From Catenulispora sp. EB89 (GTDB lineage: Bacteria > Actinomycetota > Actinomycetes > Streptomycetales > Catenulisporaceae), in assembly GCF_041261445.1 (NCBI RefSeq), contig NZ_JBGCCU010000018.1, positions 124,001 through 188,000 of the forward strand: DNA of 64,000 nucleotides, in the 5' to 3' direction. Both the position numbers and the translations under genes were made by a program. The notes below the pieces were generated by a model. That model did not search any database. It saw nothing but the letters and a program-made list of their open reading frames with translations, and had not been told where the DNA came from. The stretch's first letter is position 1. Every line of letters starts with the position of its first letter. Below, one piece after another: positions 43,819 to 51,985 of this stretch.

Positions 43819-44072
43819 CCGGCCCCGCCCGGGAAAGCCTCGCGCGGGTGCTGGCCTCGGACCTCGCCCCGGCCGACTTCGACCTGAACCTGGACATGAG
43901 CGACGGGTACGGGCTGACGTCGCTGAACAAGGTGCTGTTCCTGATGGCGGTCTGCGACGAGACCGGGGTGAGCCTGTCCGCCTTCACCGAGGCCGACGTG
44001 GCCGCGATGCGGACGCTGGGGGACGTGGTCGCGGCGCTGGCCGCGCACGCCGGAAAAGGAGAACTGAGATGA
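43803..44072 (+). CDS. Free-standing acyl/peptidyl carrier protein
   Basis: An 89-residue carrier protein. The phosphopantetheine serine is S40 in DGYGLTSLNKVLFL. The usual D/G-S is replaced by T-S, as in several stand-alone carriers. Four-helix length and the acidic second helix fit. GTG 43803 lies inside the end of the NRPS gene with GGAGA upstream. It probably carries a substrate for the GNAT, KAS III-like or diiron enzyme downstream, since a carrier is not needed by the complete NRPS modules (inference). Confidence 0.88.
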   Translation: MQLELAGPARESLARVLASDLAPADFDLNLDMSDGYGLTSLNKVLFLMAVCDETGVSLSAFTEADVAAMRTLGDVVAALAAHAGKGELR

Positions 44073-44668
44073 CGTGGGCCGACATCGCGGCGACGACGCT
44101 GGAGAACGAGCACGTCCGGCTGCGGCCGGTGGGCGAGGCGGACCGCGCGCCGCTGCACGATCTGGCCATGGACCCGGAGATCTGGGACTACTTCGTCACG
44201 CGGATCGATACCGAGGCGGAGTTCGACGCGTTCTTCGACGCGGCGCTGTCCGACCGTGCGGCCGGGGTCCGGGTCGCGTACTGCGTCACGGACAAGGCGA
44301 AGGGGCTGACCGCCGGGAGCATGAGCTTCGGCAACCTCGCCGAGCGCGACGGCCGGTTGGAGATCGGCTGGTCGTGGCTGGGTACGGAGTTCCAGGGACG
44401 CGGAATCAACCGGTGGGCCAAGTTCCTGATGCTGGAGCACGCCTTTGAGCGCATGGGTGCCGAGCGGGTGGAGTTCAAGACCGATCGGCTCAACGTCAAG
44501 GCTCTGCGGGCGCTGAAGAAGATCGGTGCCACGGAGGAAGGCACGTTGCGCAGTTTCAACCCGATGCCGGGTGGACGGCGGCGTGATGCGGTGTTCTTCA
44601 GCGTGGTGCGGGGCGAGTGGCCGTCGGTGCGTGATCATCTGCTGGGTGTCACGGGTGGCTCGGCATGA
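44069..44668 (+). CDS. GNAT family N-acyltransferase (RimJ/RimL type)
   Basis: A 199-residue acetyltransferase_3-type GNAT. The opening ENEVHVRLRP-like start (TLENEHVRLRPVGEADRAPL) is typical. The core reads GRLEIGWSWLGTEFQGRGINRWAKFLML, with the acetyl-CoA pyrophosphate loop QGRGIN, and VEFKTDRLNVKALRALKKIGATEEGTLR is the usual C-terminal strand. In triacsin biosynthesis a GNAT acylates hydrazinoacetic acid, so acylation of the hydrazine is a plausible role. Self-resistance by acetylating the product is the alternative. ATGA overlaps the carrier-protein stop. Confidence 0.88.
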   Translation: MTWADIAATTLENEHVRLRPVGEADRAPLHDLAMDPEIWDYFVTRIDTEAEFDAFFDAALSDRAAGVRVAYCVTDKAKGLTAGSMSFGNLAERDGRLEIGWSWLGTEFQGRGINRWAKFLMLEHAFERMGAERVEFKTDRLNVKALRALKKIGATEEGTLRSFNPMPGGRRRDAVFFSVVRGEWPSVRDHLLGVTGGSA

Positions 44669-45735
44669 CGGACACGAGCGTCTTGAGCGTTCCCTATATC
44701 AGGGCCCATGGAGACCCTTTCTCGGTTGGCCACCAGCATGGTGCGGCCCTGTCCGAGGCGCTGCACGCCTTTCTCGATGACGGGCTGACCCGGCTCAATC
44801 GGATCCTGCCCGAGCCGGTGACGCCGGCTTCGCTGGGCTCGCAGCTGGCTGCGTACTCTGTTGAGATCAGTGCGGCGACGCCGGATCTGGCTGAGGAGCT
44901 GCGTGGCCTGGCACAGGGTGCCGATATCAGCTACGAGCAGGCGCTGCTGTTGCAGCTGCGGCGCGAGATCATGGGGTACAGCAAGATCCCGACGATGGGG
45001 GACTGCACCACCTATGCGCGCCTCGGGGACTCGCGACCCGGCACGGCCGTGCTGGCGCAGACCGTGGACCTCAACGGCGATCTGGACGATCAGATCTCCG
45101 TGCTCGATGTTTCCCGGCCGGGGTCAGGGCGGCGGTCGCTGGTGCTGAGTTTCGGCGGGCTGCTCGGCTACCTGGGGATCAACAGCGACGGCCTGGCGGT
45201 CGGGCTGAATCTGGTGCTCGGCGGCCAGTGGCGTCCCGGCCTGCCGCCGTACCTCGCGATCCGGCATCTGCTGGATACCGCGACCGGAGTCGATGACGCG
45301 GTTGCGATTCTACGGGGGCTGCGGCTGGCCAGTTCCCGCTCGCTGATGTTGTGCGACGGCTCGAAGGCGGTCTGCGTCGAGATACTCGGGGACGAGATCC
45401 GGGTGGTCGACTCGCAGGAACTGGTCCACACCAACCACTTTCTGCATCCCGACTTCGTTCTCCACGACGAGCTCAACGTCTTCGCGCGCAACTCCTCGCT
45501 TCTGCGGCTCAAGGCGTGCCAAGCGGCTCTTCCCGCCCTGCCCGCGGATGCGAGTCCCGAGGAGCACTTCGCGCTGATGTCCGCAGCGCCGATCTGCGTC
45601 GCGGACAACGGGGACGTGCGCCGGGAGCGGACCGTCGCGGCGGTCGTCATGCGGCCCGAGCACGGTGAGCTGCATCTGCGGCCCGGGGACCCGTCGCGAT
45701 CGGTGACGCAGAGCTTTTCGTTGGCGGCGCCGTGA
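44665..45735 (+). CDS. C45-family peptidase / penicillin acyltransferase-like Ntn hydrolase
   Basis: A 356-residue protein of the acyl-coenzyme A:6-APA acyltransferase (C45) family. The opening IRAHGDPFSVGHQHG and LAQGADISYEQALLLQLRRE are typical of the family. The nucleophile is Cys114 in GDCTTYAR, where autocleavage before Cys would expose an N-terminal nucleophile. Later GYLGINSDGLAVGLNLV and VHTNHFLHPDF match conserved strands and the Asn/His region. Such enzymes exchange or hydrolyse amide-linked acyl side chains. Here it could transfer or trim an acyl group on the peptide or hydrazine nitrogen. ATGA overlaps the GNAT stop. Confidence 0.85.
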   Translation: MTDTSVLSVPYIRAHGDPFSVGHQHGAALSEALHAFLDDGLTRLNRILPEPVTPASLGSQLAAYSVEISAATPDLAEELRGLAQGADISYEQALLLQLRREIMGYSKIPTMGDCTTYARLGDSRPGTAVLAQTVDLNGDLDDQISVLDVSRPGSGRRSLVLSFGGLLGYLGINSDGLAVGLNLVLGGQWRPGLPPYLAIRHLLDTATGVDDAVAILRGLRLASSRSLMLCDGSKAVCVEILGDEIRVVDSQELVHTNHFLHPDFVLHDELNVFARNSSLLRLKACQAALPALPADASPEEHFALMSAAPICVADNGDVRRERTVAAVVMRPEHGELHLRPGDPSRSVTQSFSLAAP

Positions 45736-46493
45736 ACGCGCGGACTGGGTGGTTCCTCACCGATGGCGAAGTGACCGGGCAGCCGGCCCGGATCTTCTGC
45801 TTTCCGCATGCGGGCGGTAGCAGCCGTTCTCTGCTGGCTTGGCAGAGTGCGCTGCGCGATGACGCTCAGCTGCTGGCCGTGTGCCGGCCGGGGCGTGAGC
45901 ATCGGGTGGACGAGCCGGCACCCACCTTCGACGAGTATGCCGATGGTGCTGCCGCTGCCATCCGTGCTGCTGTCGACGGTCGGCCGATCTACCTGTTCGG
46001 GCACAGCCTCGGCGCGCTGGTCGCGTTCGAGGTCGCGCGGCAGTTGGCCGATCTGCCGGAGCTGCGGCATCTGGTCGCGTCCGGTTGCTCGGCCCCTGAG
46101 TTGCTGCCGTCTGAGCGCGTGCGGGCGATCGCTGCGCTGGAGGGGCGGGAGTTCGCTGAGGCGATCTGCTTCTTCGGCGGGCTGACGCCGGAGGTCGCTG
46201 CCGATGAGGATGTGCGTGCCCTGCTGCTGCCGGGTCTGATCGCGGACTTCCGGATGGCGGTGGGCTACGAGTACCGCCCGGGGGCACAGCTGACCGTCCC
46301 GCTGTCGTTGATCAACGGCCGTCAGGACCCGCATATAGGGCCCGCGCAGCTGGCGCCATGGCGTCATGAGAGCGCTGCGCCGGTCCACCACTGGGCCGAC
46401 GGCGGGCACTTCTATTTCGAGCGTCACCCTGATGCGGTCACGGATGTGTTGCGTGAGGTGGTCCGTGCTGATCACCATGTCGAGGTGATCTGA
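45732..46493 (+). CDS. Type II thioesterase
   Basis: A 253-residue alpha/beta hydrolase of the external NRPS/PKS thioesterase family. It has FCFPHAGGSSRSL near the start and the nucleophile elbow FGHSLGALVAFE (S92). The acid lies in LINGRQDPH and the histidine in DGGHFYF. These enzymes remove wrong acyl groups from carrier proteins. GTG 45732 overlaps the previous stop (GTGA). It may also unload the fused or free carriers of this pathway. Confidence 0.92.
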   Translation: MNARTGWFLTDGEVTGQPARIFCFPHAGGSSRSLLAWQSALRDDAQLLAVCRPGREHRVDEPAPTFDEYADGAAAAIRAAVDGRPIYLFGHSLGALVAFEVARQLADLPELRHLVASGCSAPELLPSERVRAIAALEGREFAEAICFFGGLTPEVAADEDVRALLLPGLIADFRMAVGYEYRPGAQLTVPLSLINGRQDPHIGPAQLAPWRHESAAPVHHWADGGHFYFERHPDAVTDVLREVVRADHHVEVI

Positions 46494-47414
46494 GTGTCGG
46501 TGTTCCTCCATGGGCCGTGCTACGAACTCGGCGAAGAGGTGGTGGACCACACGAGCATCGCCAACCTCGATGCACAGGTCGCGCGCTTCGCCTTGGCGCC
46601 GAACCCACAGTTGTGGGGCTGGGGGACGTTCCGCCGGAGCGCTCGGAGCTTGGAGCGGCTGGCGATCGCGAGCGGGGCGGCGACGCTGCGTGCGGCGGGG
46701 ATGGAGCCGTCGTCGATCGATGCGCTGATTCTGTGTTCCACGCGGATTCCGGTTCCTTCCGAGGACCACGGTCGGTTCATGCAGACGGTGATCCGCGGGC
46801 TCGGGCTCGGCGACGTCCCGTACTACGGGCAGACGCTGAACCGGTGCGTGAACCTGCTGGCCGCGCTGGACCTGGCGAGCGCGTTCGTGGCGGCCGGCCG
46901 CTATCGCAGGGTCCTGTGCATCACGACCGACCGGGTCGCCGACGAGGACGATCGGATGGGCAGCTTCGCGCTGTTCTGCGACGGCGCGGCCAGCTGCGTG
47001 GTGTCCTCCGACGAGGACGGCCCGGACGCCTACCGCGTGCTGGGCTGTGCCACGGCTCAGGACACCGCGACCCTCGAGGCGAGCAACGAGATCAGCTCCG
47101 ACCTGGCCCGCGAGGTCAACGAGCGGCTCCTGGCGCCGCGGGGTATGAAGCTCGGCGACATCGCCGGCCTAATGCACCTGAACCTGTTCACCCCGCTCGT
47201 GGTGATGAAGGAGCGCCAGGCCGGCTTCAGCGCGGAGCAGCTCTACCAGGAGAACATCAGCCGCAACGGCCACTGCTTCGCCGCCGACCCGCTCATCAAC
47301 CTCGCCGACCGTGCCGCCGCCGGCGAAGTGCGGGCTGGTGGTCACTACATGCTCGCGGCGAGCGTTCCGGGATCACGGATCGGCGTGCTGTTGCAGCGGA
47401 AGGGCGGCTCATGA
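46494..47414 (+). CDS. KAS III (FabH)-like thiolase-fold protein
   Basis: A 306-residue thiolase-fold enzyme. The candidate triad is Cys118 in GQTLNRCVNLLAALDLA, His228 in LMHLNLFTP and an Asn/His pair in SRNGHCFAADP (N258, H260). The pattern CITTDRV and FALFCDGAASCVV also fits FabH-like enzymes. FabH relatives either start fatty-acid chains or act as acyltransferases in natural-product pathways. There is no ketosynthase module nearby, so acyl transfer from the free carrier or chain initiation are both open. GTG start follows the thioesterase stop directly. Confidence 0.8.
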   Translation: MSVFLHGPCYELGEEVVDHTSIANLDAQVARFALAPNPQLWGWGTFRRSARSLERLAIASGAATLRAAGMEPSSIDALILCSTRIPVPSEDHGRFMQTVIRGLGLGDVPYYGQTLNRCVNLLAALDLASAFVAAGRYRRVLCITTDRVADEDDRMGSFALFCDGAASCVVSSDEDGPDAYRVLGCATAQDTATLEASNEISSDLAREVNERLLAPRGMKLGDIAGLMHLNLFTPLVVMKERQAGFSAEQLYQENISRNGHCFAADPLINLADRAAAGEVRAGGHYMLAASVPGSRIGVLLQRKGGS

Positions 47415-49708
47415 TGTCCGTCTTCGAATTGCCGGACACGATGGTCGCGTTGGAGCGCCGCCCCTTCGAGTTCAGCCCCGCCGCGCGCGAGGAGGCCAAG
47501 GCGATGCTGGCGCTGGAGCCTGCGGTCCTGTTCCGGCGGTTGATGCGCGATCAGGAGTCTGAGTCGGTTCTGCTCGCGGCGCGGCACATCCTGCACGCCT
47601 TCCTGGATTCGAGCCGCTCGGATGCCGTCGCCTTCGATGTCGATGTCGATGTCGATGTTGATGTTGATGCCGATCTCATCGCGTCGCAGGTGGCAGCAGC
47701 CCGCGATGACCTCCGCGCGGCCATCGCCATGCTCGCGTCCAACGCTCGCGACGCCCCCGACGCCCCCGACGCCCCCGACGCTCGCGACGCTCGCGACGCT
47801 CGCGACGCTCGCGACGCTCGCGACGCCCCCGACGTTCGCGACGCCCCCGACGCTCGTGAAGCCGTCCTGCGCCAGCGCGCCGTGCTCGGACAGCTCGGCG
47901 GCTGCTGGCTCGACGTGCTCTCGCAGCCCGCGACCCAGCCGTCTGTCGTCGTCAACCGGCTGTTCGCGCAGTACGTCGTGCTGCGCGGCGCCGGCAGCCC
48001 GCTGCGTTCGGCACAGCACCTGCGGCGGCGCGCCCTGGAGGATGCCGGCATCCAGCTACCGGACGTCGGCGCCGCCAGCTTCCTCGATGCCGCCGCCGCC
48101 CGGCCGCTCACCGCGCTGCACGGCTGCTTCTACCTCGCGCTGTCGCGCCTGCCGGCGAACTTCCTGCCGGAGCTGGTCGGCGTGCACTACGTGTTCCACG
48201 CGCTCGGCGTCGATGATCTGCTGCTCGGCACGACGCCCCGGCTCGCCGAGCCGGAGCTGCGGGCGGTGCTCGCGCAGTACGTGGCCCTGGCCGGCGCCGA
48301 CGAGCGCGCCCGCCTCGCCGACGGCGTCCGCCTGGCCCTCGCCCTCGAACGTGAGCACGTGGCCCTGCTCGCCGACCTCGCCGAGTGGACGTCGAACAGG
48401 TCCCTGGAGTCGAGGGTCGCCGAGATCGTCGCGCGCCACGCGCCGCTGGCCGGCTCGCAGCACGGGGCCGTGCGCGTCGGCGGCCGGCCGCTGACCGAGA
48501 CGTTCGCCGAGCCGGACCTCGACCTCGCCGCGTTCCTGGCGGAGTTCCGCGAATCGCCTCACCTGCCCCGGTTCTTGGAGGCCGTCAAGATCGGCGGACC
48601 CATGTTCGGCATCTTCGACGAGCATGAGGCCTCGACCTTCAAGGCCTGGTCGGAGTCGATGCCGGCGGGGGAGCGTCCCGAGATCGAGCTCTCGCCCTGC
48701 ACCGCCGGCGACGCGCACGCCGCCCGATGGCGCACGCGGCTGGCCGCCGACCTGCCCCCGGATGTCGTGATCGCCTCAGCCGCCCCGGCCGACGACCGCG
48801 AACTCTTCCACCGCCTCGTGAACATCGAGAACTTCGCCAACACGCTCCCGCAAGCCGCCGAACGGGTGATGCGGACCCTGGAAGCCGCCGAGGTCATGTT
48901 CGTCCACGGCGCCGGCGGCCGCTACACCGACGCGACGTACTTCGACTACACGCCGGAAGCGCTGTACGAGCGCGCGGAGCGCATCTACTGGGACAAGCTG
49001 GTCAACCCCTACAAGCCGCTGACGACCATCCCGGGCCGCGACGAGGTGGTCTTCCTGCAGACCACCTACGCCCTCGGCGCCCTGATCGACGGCACCTGGC
49101 TGCACCGCCTGGCCAACCTCGGCCACGCCGCCCGCCCGAGCGATGCGATGCTGTGGTCGATCTACGCCGACGAGATGGGCCAAGGCGAGCTCCGCAAGAA
49201 CCACCTCACCCTGATCCACACGGCCCTGGCCAGCATGGACATCAAGCTCCCACACATCAGGGACGACGCCTTCCGCGACCAGGGCGAGCTGCCCGACGAG
49301 CTGTACGGCTTCTCGCTGTACCAGCTCTCCCTGGCCATGTTCCCGGACCGCTTCTACAACGAGATCCTCGGCTACAACCTCGCCATCGAGATGTTCGGCC
49401 TCGGCGAACTGCGCCTCCACGAAATCCAGAAGCTGCGCCACCACGGCTTCGACACCTGCTACGAGGACGCTCACCTGACCATCGACAACATCTCCGCCGG
49501 CCACACCAAGCAGGCGGCCGACATCATCGTCGCCTACCTCGACGAGGTCGAGAACACCATCGGTGCCGCAGCCGTCCAAACCGAATGGCGCCGCATCTGG
49601 CGCGGCTACGCGGCGTACGCGTACATCGTCGAGCCCGCGCTGCTCAAGGCGATCGCCGCAACCGATGCGGAGAACGAGGATGAGGACGACGGGGACCTGT
49701 TGATCTAG
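47411..49708 (+). CDS. Haem-oxygenase-like diiron oxygenase (iron-containing redox enzyme family)
   Basis: A 765-residue protein. The C-terminal half matches haem-oxygenase-like diiron oxidases: YADEMGQGELRKNH (E588, H598) and the late helix HLTIDNISAGHTKQAADIIVAYLDEVE (H688, D692, H698) give iron ligands. The family includes N-oxygenases and desaturases/C-C lyases acting on amine or carrier-bound substrates. The N-terminal half (about 1-390) is helical and unassigned, and contains a Val-Asp repeat (residues 76-87) and a Ala-Arg/Pro-Asp repeat (about 112-149). It is the last gene of the operon (ATGA overlap). Oxidation of the hydrazine nitrogen is an attractive role but unproven. Confidence 0.82.
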   Translation: MMSVFELPDTMVALERRPFEFSPAAREEAKAMLALEPAVLFRRLMRDQESESVLLAARHILHAFLDSSRSDAVAFDVDVDVDVDVDADLIASQVAAARDDLRAAIAMLASNARDAPDAPDAPDARDARDARDARDARDAPDVRDAPDAREAVLRQRAVLGQLGGCWLDVLSQPATQPSVVVNRLFAQYVVLRGAGSPLRSAQHLRRRALEDAGIQLPDVGAASFLDAAAARPLTALHGCFYLALSRLPANFLPELVGVHYVFHALGVDDLLLGTTPRLAEPELRAVLAQYVALAGADERARLADGVRLALALEREHVALLADLAEWTSNRSLESRVAEIVARHAPLAGSQHGAVRVGGRPLTETFAEPDLDLAAFLAEFRESPHLPRFLEAVKIGGPMFGIFDEHEASTFKAWSESMPAGERPEIELSPCTAGDAHAARWRTRLAADLPPDVVIASAAPADDRELFHRLVNIENFANTLPQAAERVMRTLEAAEVMFVHGAGGRYTDATYFDYTPEALYERAERIYWDKLVNPYKPLTTIPGRDEVVFLQTTYALGALIDGTWLHRLANLGHAARPSDAMLWSIYADEMGQGELRKNHLTLIHTALASMDIKLPHIRDDAFRDQGELPDELYGFSLYQLSLAMFPDRFYNEILGYNLAIEMFGLGELRLHEIQKLRHHGFDTCYEDAHLTIDNISAGHTKQAADIIVAYLDEVENTIGAAAVQTEWRRIWRGYAAYAYIVEPALLKAIAATDAENEDEDDGDLLI
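47636..47671 (+). repeat. 6-bp tandem repeat (Asp-Val) in diiron oxygenase gene
   Basis: Six units of GATGTC, with late variants GATGTT and GATGCC, encode alternating Asp-Val. Confidence 0.95.
47744..47857 (+). repeat. 9-bp tandem repeat (Ala-Arg/Pro-Asp) in diiron oxygenase gene
   Basis: About 12.5 units of GCTCGCGAC and GCCCCCGAC follow each other in frame, with one GTTCGCGAC variant. They encode ARD/APD repeats. The two unit types occur in blocks, which suggests slippage or unequal exchange. Confidence 0.95.
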
Positions 49709-49711
49709 TCA

Positions 49712-49730
49712 GTGGCCGAGCCTGAGCCAC
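49712..49730 (+). terminator. Weak hairpin after the biosynthetic operon
   Basis: GTGGC (49712-49716) pairs with GCCAC (49726-49730), 4 bases after the stop of the diiron oxygenase gene. The stem is only 5 bp with a 9-base loop, so termination here is tentative. Confidence 0.3.
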
Positions 49731-50014
49731 GACTGCCGTGGGAGGAGGCGTTGCGGTAGCGGACCTGGTTGGGCAGGTCACCGCCGTCGTACCCGGCCGG
49801 ATCGCTACCCGCTGAACTGAACATCTCGCCTAGGGCCTCTGCGGGATCGAGGCGATCCGCAGGGTGGGGGGGTTCACGACGGTGGTCCGACACGAGCACC
49901 AGGCACATGCCACATCGGGTCCATGAACGGCCACGTTTCACTCGGGGCTCCGATTCCGATGCGGTGAAGACGTTCCGTGGCTGGCGGCGATGGCCGGGCC
50001 CGTCCGCGTCGTGG

Positions 50015-50175
50015 CGTGTCTTCGACCGAGTCCGGCCACCCTCGCCCTGGATGTGCGCCCGAGCGACCTGCTCCAGCGGGAACACCGCCGCGGCCTCTTC
50101 CAGCGAGCGCGGTGACGTCTTGTCGTGGGCGTCGCCGACCAGGTCGATCACGACGTCGACGTTACGCAGGGGCAT
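50015..50175 (-). pseudogene. Remnant of zinc-type alcohol dehydrogenase/quinone oxidoreductase
   Basis: The minus frame from 50175 reads RNVDVVIDLVGDAHDKTSPRSLEE and then FPLEQVARAHIQGEGGRTRSK. The first part is the MDR dehydrogenase strand VDVVIDLVGG..TSxRSLEVL; the second is its C-terminal FPLEQAAxAHxxxExGxxRGK. About 100 residues that should separate them are missing, so this is an internally deleted relic. The remaining bases of 49731-50374 show nothing else I can support, apart from the promoter expected for the M23 gene. Confidence 0.65.
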
Positions 50176-50374
50176 CGACGGCCTTTCTGGAGCCGCGTTC
50201 GCCCACGCGCCTGCCCCGTGCGTCCTCCCAGCCCTTCCGACACTCCCGGAGTCGGACCAATCATCAGTTCTCTGGCGCCACGGGACATAGGATCGCCGGA
50301 CCGTGCTCCGACCATCCCCCGACGCACCCTGGCGGGCGACGGCGATGCAGGCCCATTCGACTTCAGGGAACAAC

Positions 50375-51670
50375 ATGCGGAGAACTCTCGGCTCCTGCCT
50401 CCTCGCCGGAGCGCTGGCCCTGCTGGCCGTGCCCTCCAGCGCGCGGGCCAGTCAGCTGCTTCCGGCCGATCAGGTCACGGCGGTCACTGTCATCCCGACC
50501 ATCGAGCCGACGCCGGTGGCGGCCACCGACGGCCGGATCCACCTGGTCTACGAGCTGCTGATGGTCAACTACGCGCCCGATCCGGCGACCGTGGCGTCGG
50601 TCCAGGCGCTGGACGCCGACCACCCGTCGCGGGTGCTGCAGACGCTCAGCGGGCCGACGGTCGCCTCGCACTTCGATATCTCCCAGCTTGCCTCCCCGAT
50701 CACCGGCCCGGCCGTCATCGCCGCCGGCGAGCAGGCCATCGTCTGGATGGACGCCTCCGTCCCCCTGGGCAGCCCGGTCCCGGCGAAGATCATCCACCGT
50801 GTCCGGATCACCTTCGCCCAGCCGCAGGCCGGGGGACTCATCCCGGACGACGTCACGGTGAAGGTCGGCCAGGCCCCCGTCTCCGACCTCCCCACCCCGG
50901 TCATCGAGTCCCCGCTGGCCGGCCCGCGCTGGTTCAACGCGAACGGCTGCTGCTCGGAGGTCACAGCCCACCGCGCCGCGGTGAACCCCCTGGACGGCAC
51001 CACGAACTTCCCCGAGCGCACCGCGATCGACTGGCTGAGGCTGGACGAACACGGCCGGGTCTTCGAGGGCCCCGCGACATCCCTGTCCAGCTACGCCTAC
51101 TACGGCACCCCGATCCACGCCGTAGCCGACGGCGAGATCGTCGCCGTGGTGGACGGACTCCCCAACCAGGTCCCGACCGAGGAACCCCCGCTGGGCCAGC
51201 TACCCCTGAAGGACTTCGCCGGCAACCACATCATCGAGAAGTTCGTCTACCAGCACCACACCTTCTACGCCGGCTACGCGCACATGAAGCCGGGCAGCCC
51301 GAGCTCCTTCGTCCACGTCGGACAACACGTCCGCGTCGGCCAGCAGATCGGCAACCTCGGCAACTCGGGCAACTCCGGAGCCCCCCACCTGCACTTCCAG
51401 GTGATGGACGGCCCCTCGTTCCTGGACGCCCAGGGCCTGCCCTACGAGTTCGAGCAGTTCAAGCTAGCCGCCCGCGGCGAGGGAGACAGCTCAGTCGAGG
51501 CGGCACTCGACGGAGACGTCGTTCCGTTCCAGAGCGGATTCCAACCGCAATGGCTGCACCGCCGACTGCCGCTGTACACGGATCTTGTGGACTTTCCCCC
51601 GGCGCATGAAGCAGGGCATGAGCACCGCGCTTCGGCGCACGTGCAGCCACATGTGGTGAAGGGGAAGTAG
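50375..51670 (+). CDS. Secreted M23-family metallopeptidase
   Basis: A 431-residue protein. The start ATG 50375 (MRRTLGSCLLAGALALLAVP, Ala-x-Ala site at SSARAS) gives a clear Sec signal peptide and has an AGGGA ribosome site. Residues about 30-180 form an Ig-like beta domain. The C-terminal half is a LytM/M23 domain: HRAAVN and RTAIDW give the first His and Asp, YYGTPIHAVADGEIVAV is the conserved strand, GYAHMK and APHLHFQV provide the HxH ligands. M23 enzymes cleave peptidoglycan peptide bridges or proteins, but several relatives bind only. It stands alone as a single gene, followed by a good terminator. Confidence 0.9.
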   Translation: MRRTLGSCLLAGALALLAVPSSARASQLLPADQVTAVTVIPTIEPTPVAATDGRIHLVYELLMVNYAPDPATVASVQALDADHPSRVLQTLSGPTVASHFDISQLASPITGPAVIAAGEQAIVWMDASVPLGSPVPAKIIHRVRITFAQPQAGGLIPDDVTVKVGQAPVSDLPTPVIESPLAGPRWFNANGCCSEVTAHRAAVNPLDGTTNFPERTAIDWLRLDEHGRVFEGPATSLSSYAYYGTPIHAVADGEIVAVVDGLPNQVPTEEPPLGQLPLKDFAGNHIIEKFVYQHHTFYAGYAHMKPGSPSSFVHVGQHVRVGQQIGNLGNSGNSGAPHLHFQVMDGPSFLDAQGLPYEFEQFKLAARGEGDSSVEAALDGDVVPFQSGFQPQWLHRRLPLYTDLVDFPPAHEAGHEHRASAHVQPHVVKGK

Positions 51671-51683
51671 AGCCGAGATATCA

Positions 51684-51720
51684 GGGGCTCGCGTCGGATT
51701 ACAAATCCAGCGCGAGCCTC
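51684..51720 (+). terminator. Rho-independent-type terminator after the M23 gene
   Basis: GGCTCGCG (51686-51693) pairs with CGCGAGCC (51711-51718), and GATT/AATC inside extends it. A TCTTGTGTT run follows. It lies 16 bases past the M23 stop. Confidence 0.8.
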
Positions 51721-51985
51721 TTGTGTTGCCGAGATGAATCCGCCGGCCCTGTGGGACTCTGTTGCCCGTTGTGACGACTCTTCCACTTCCGTCCCCGCCG
51801 GTCCGAGTCGCGACGGTCGGCATGGCGCGGGCGGTGTTCCCGGCTGCGTGTTCTGGGCGTGGCCCGGCTGACACGCGCATGATCCGGTCGTTCACCGTGG
51901 AAGGGCTCTACTCGTCCCTTGAGACCCCTGATCTGGCCACCGTCCAGCGGGATCTGGACTTGCCTGCCCTGTGCGTGCAATCGAC

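Noticed and set aside
47744..47857. CRISPR array
   Set aside because: The repeats are 9-bp units in frame inside a coding gene, without spacers.
49705..50376. Complete minus-strand gene of 223 codons
   Set aside because: Only a short internal part resembles a dehydrogenase and it is internally deleted; the ends have no protein-like pattern.
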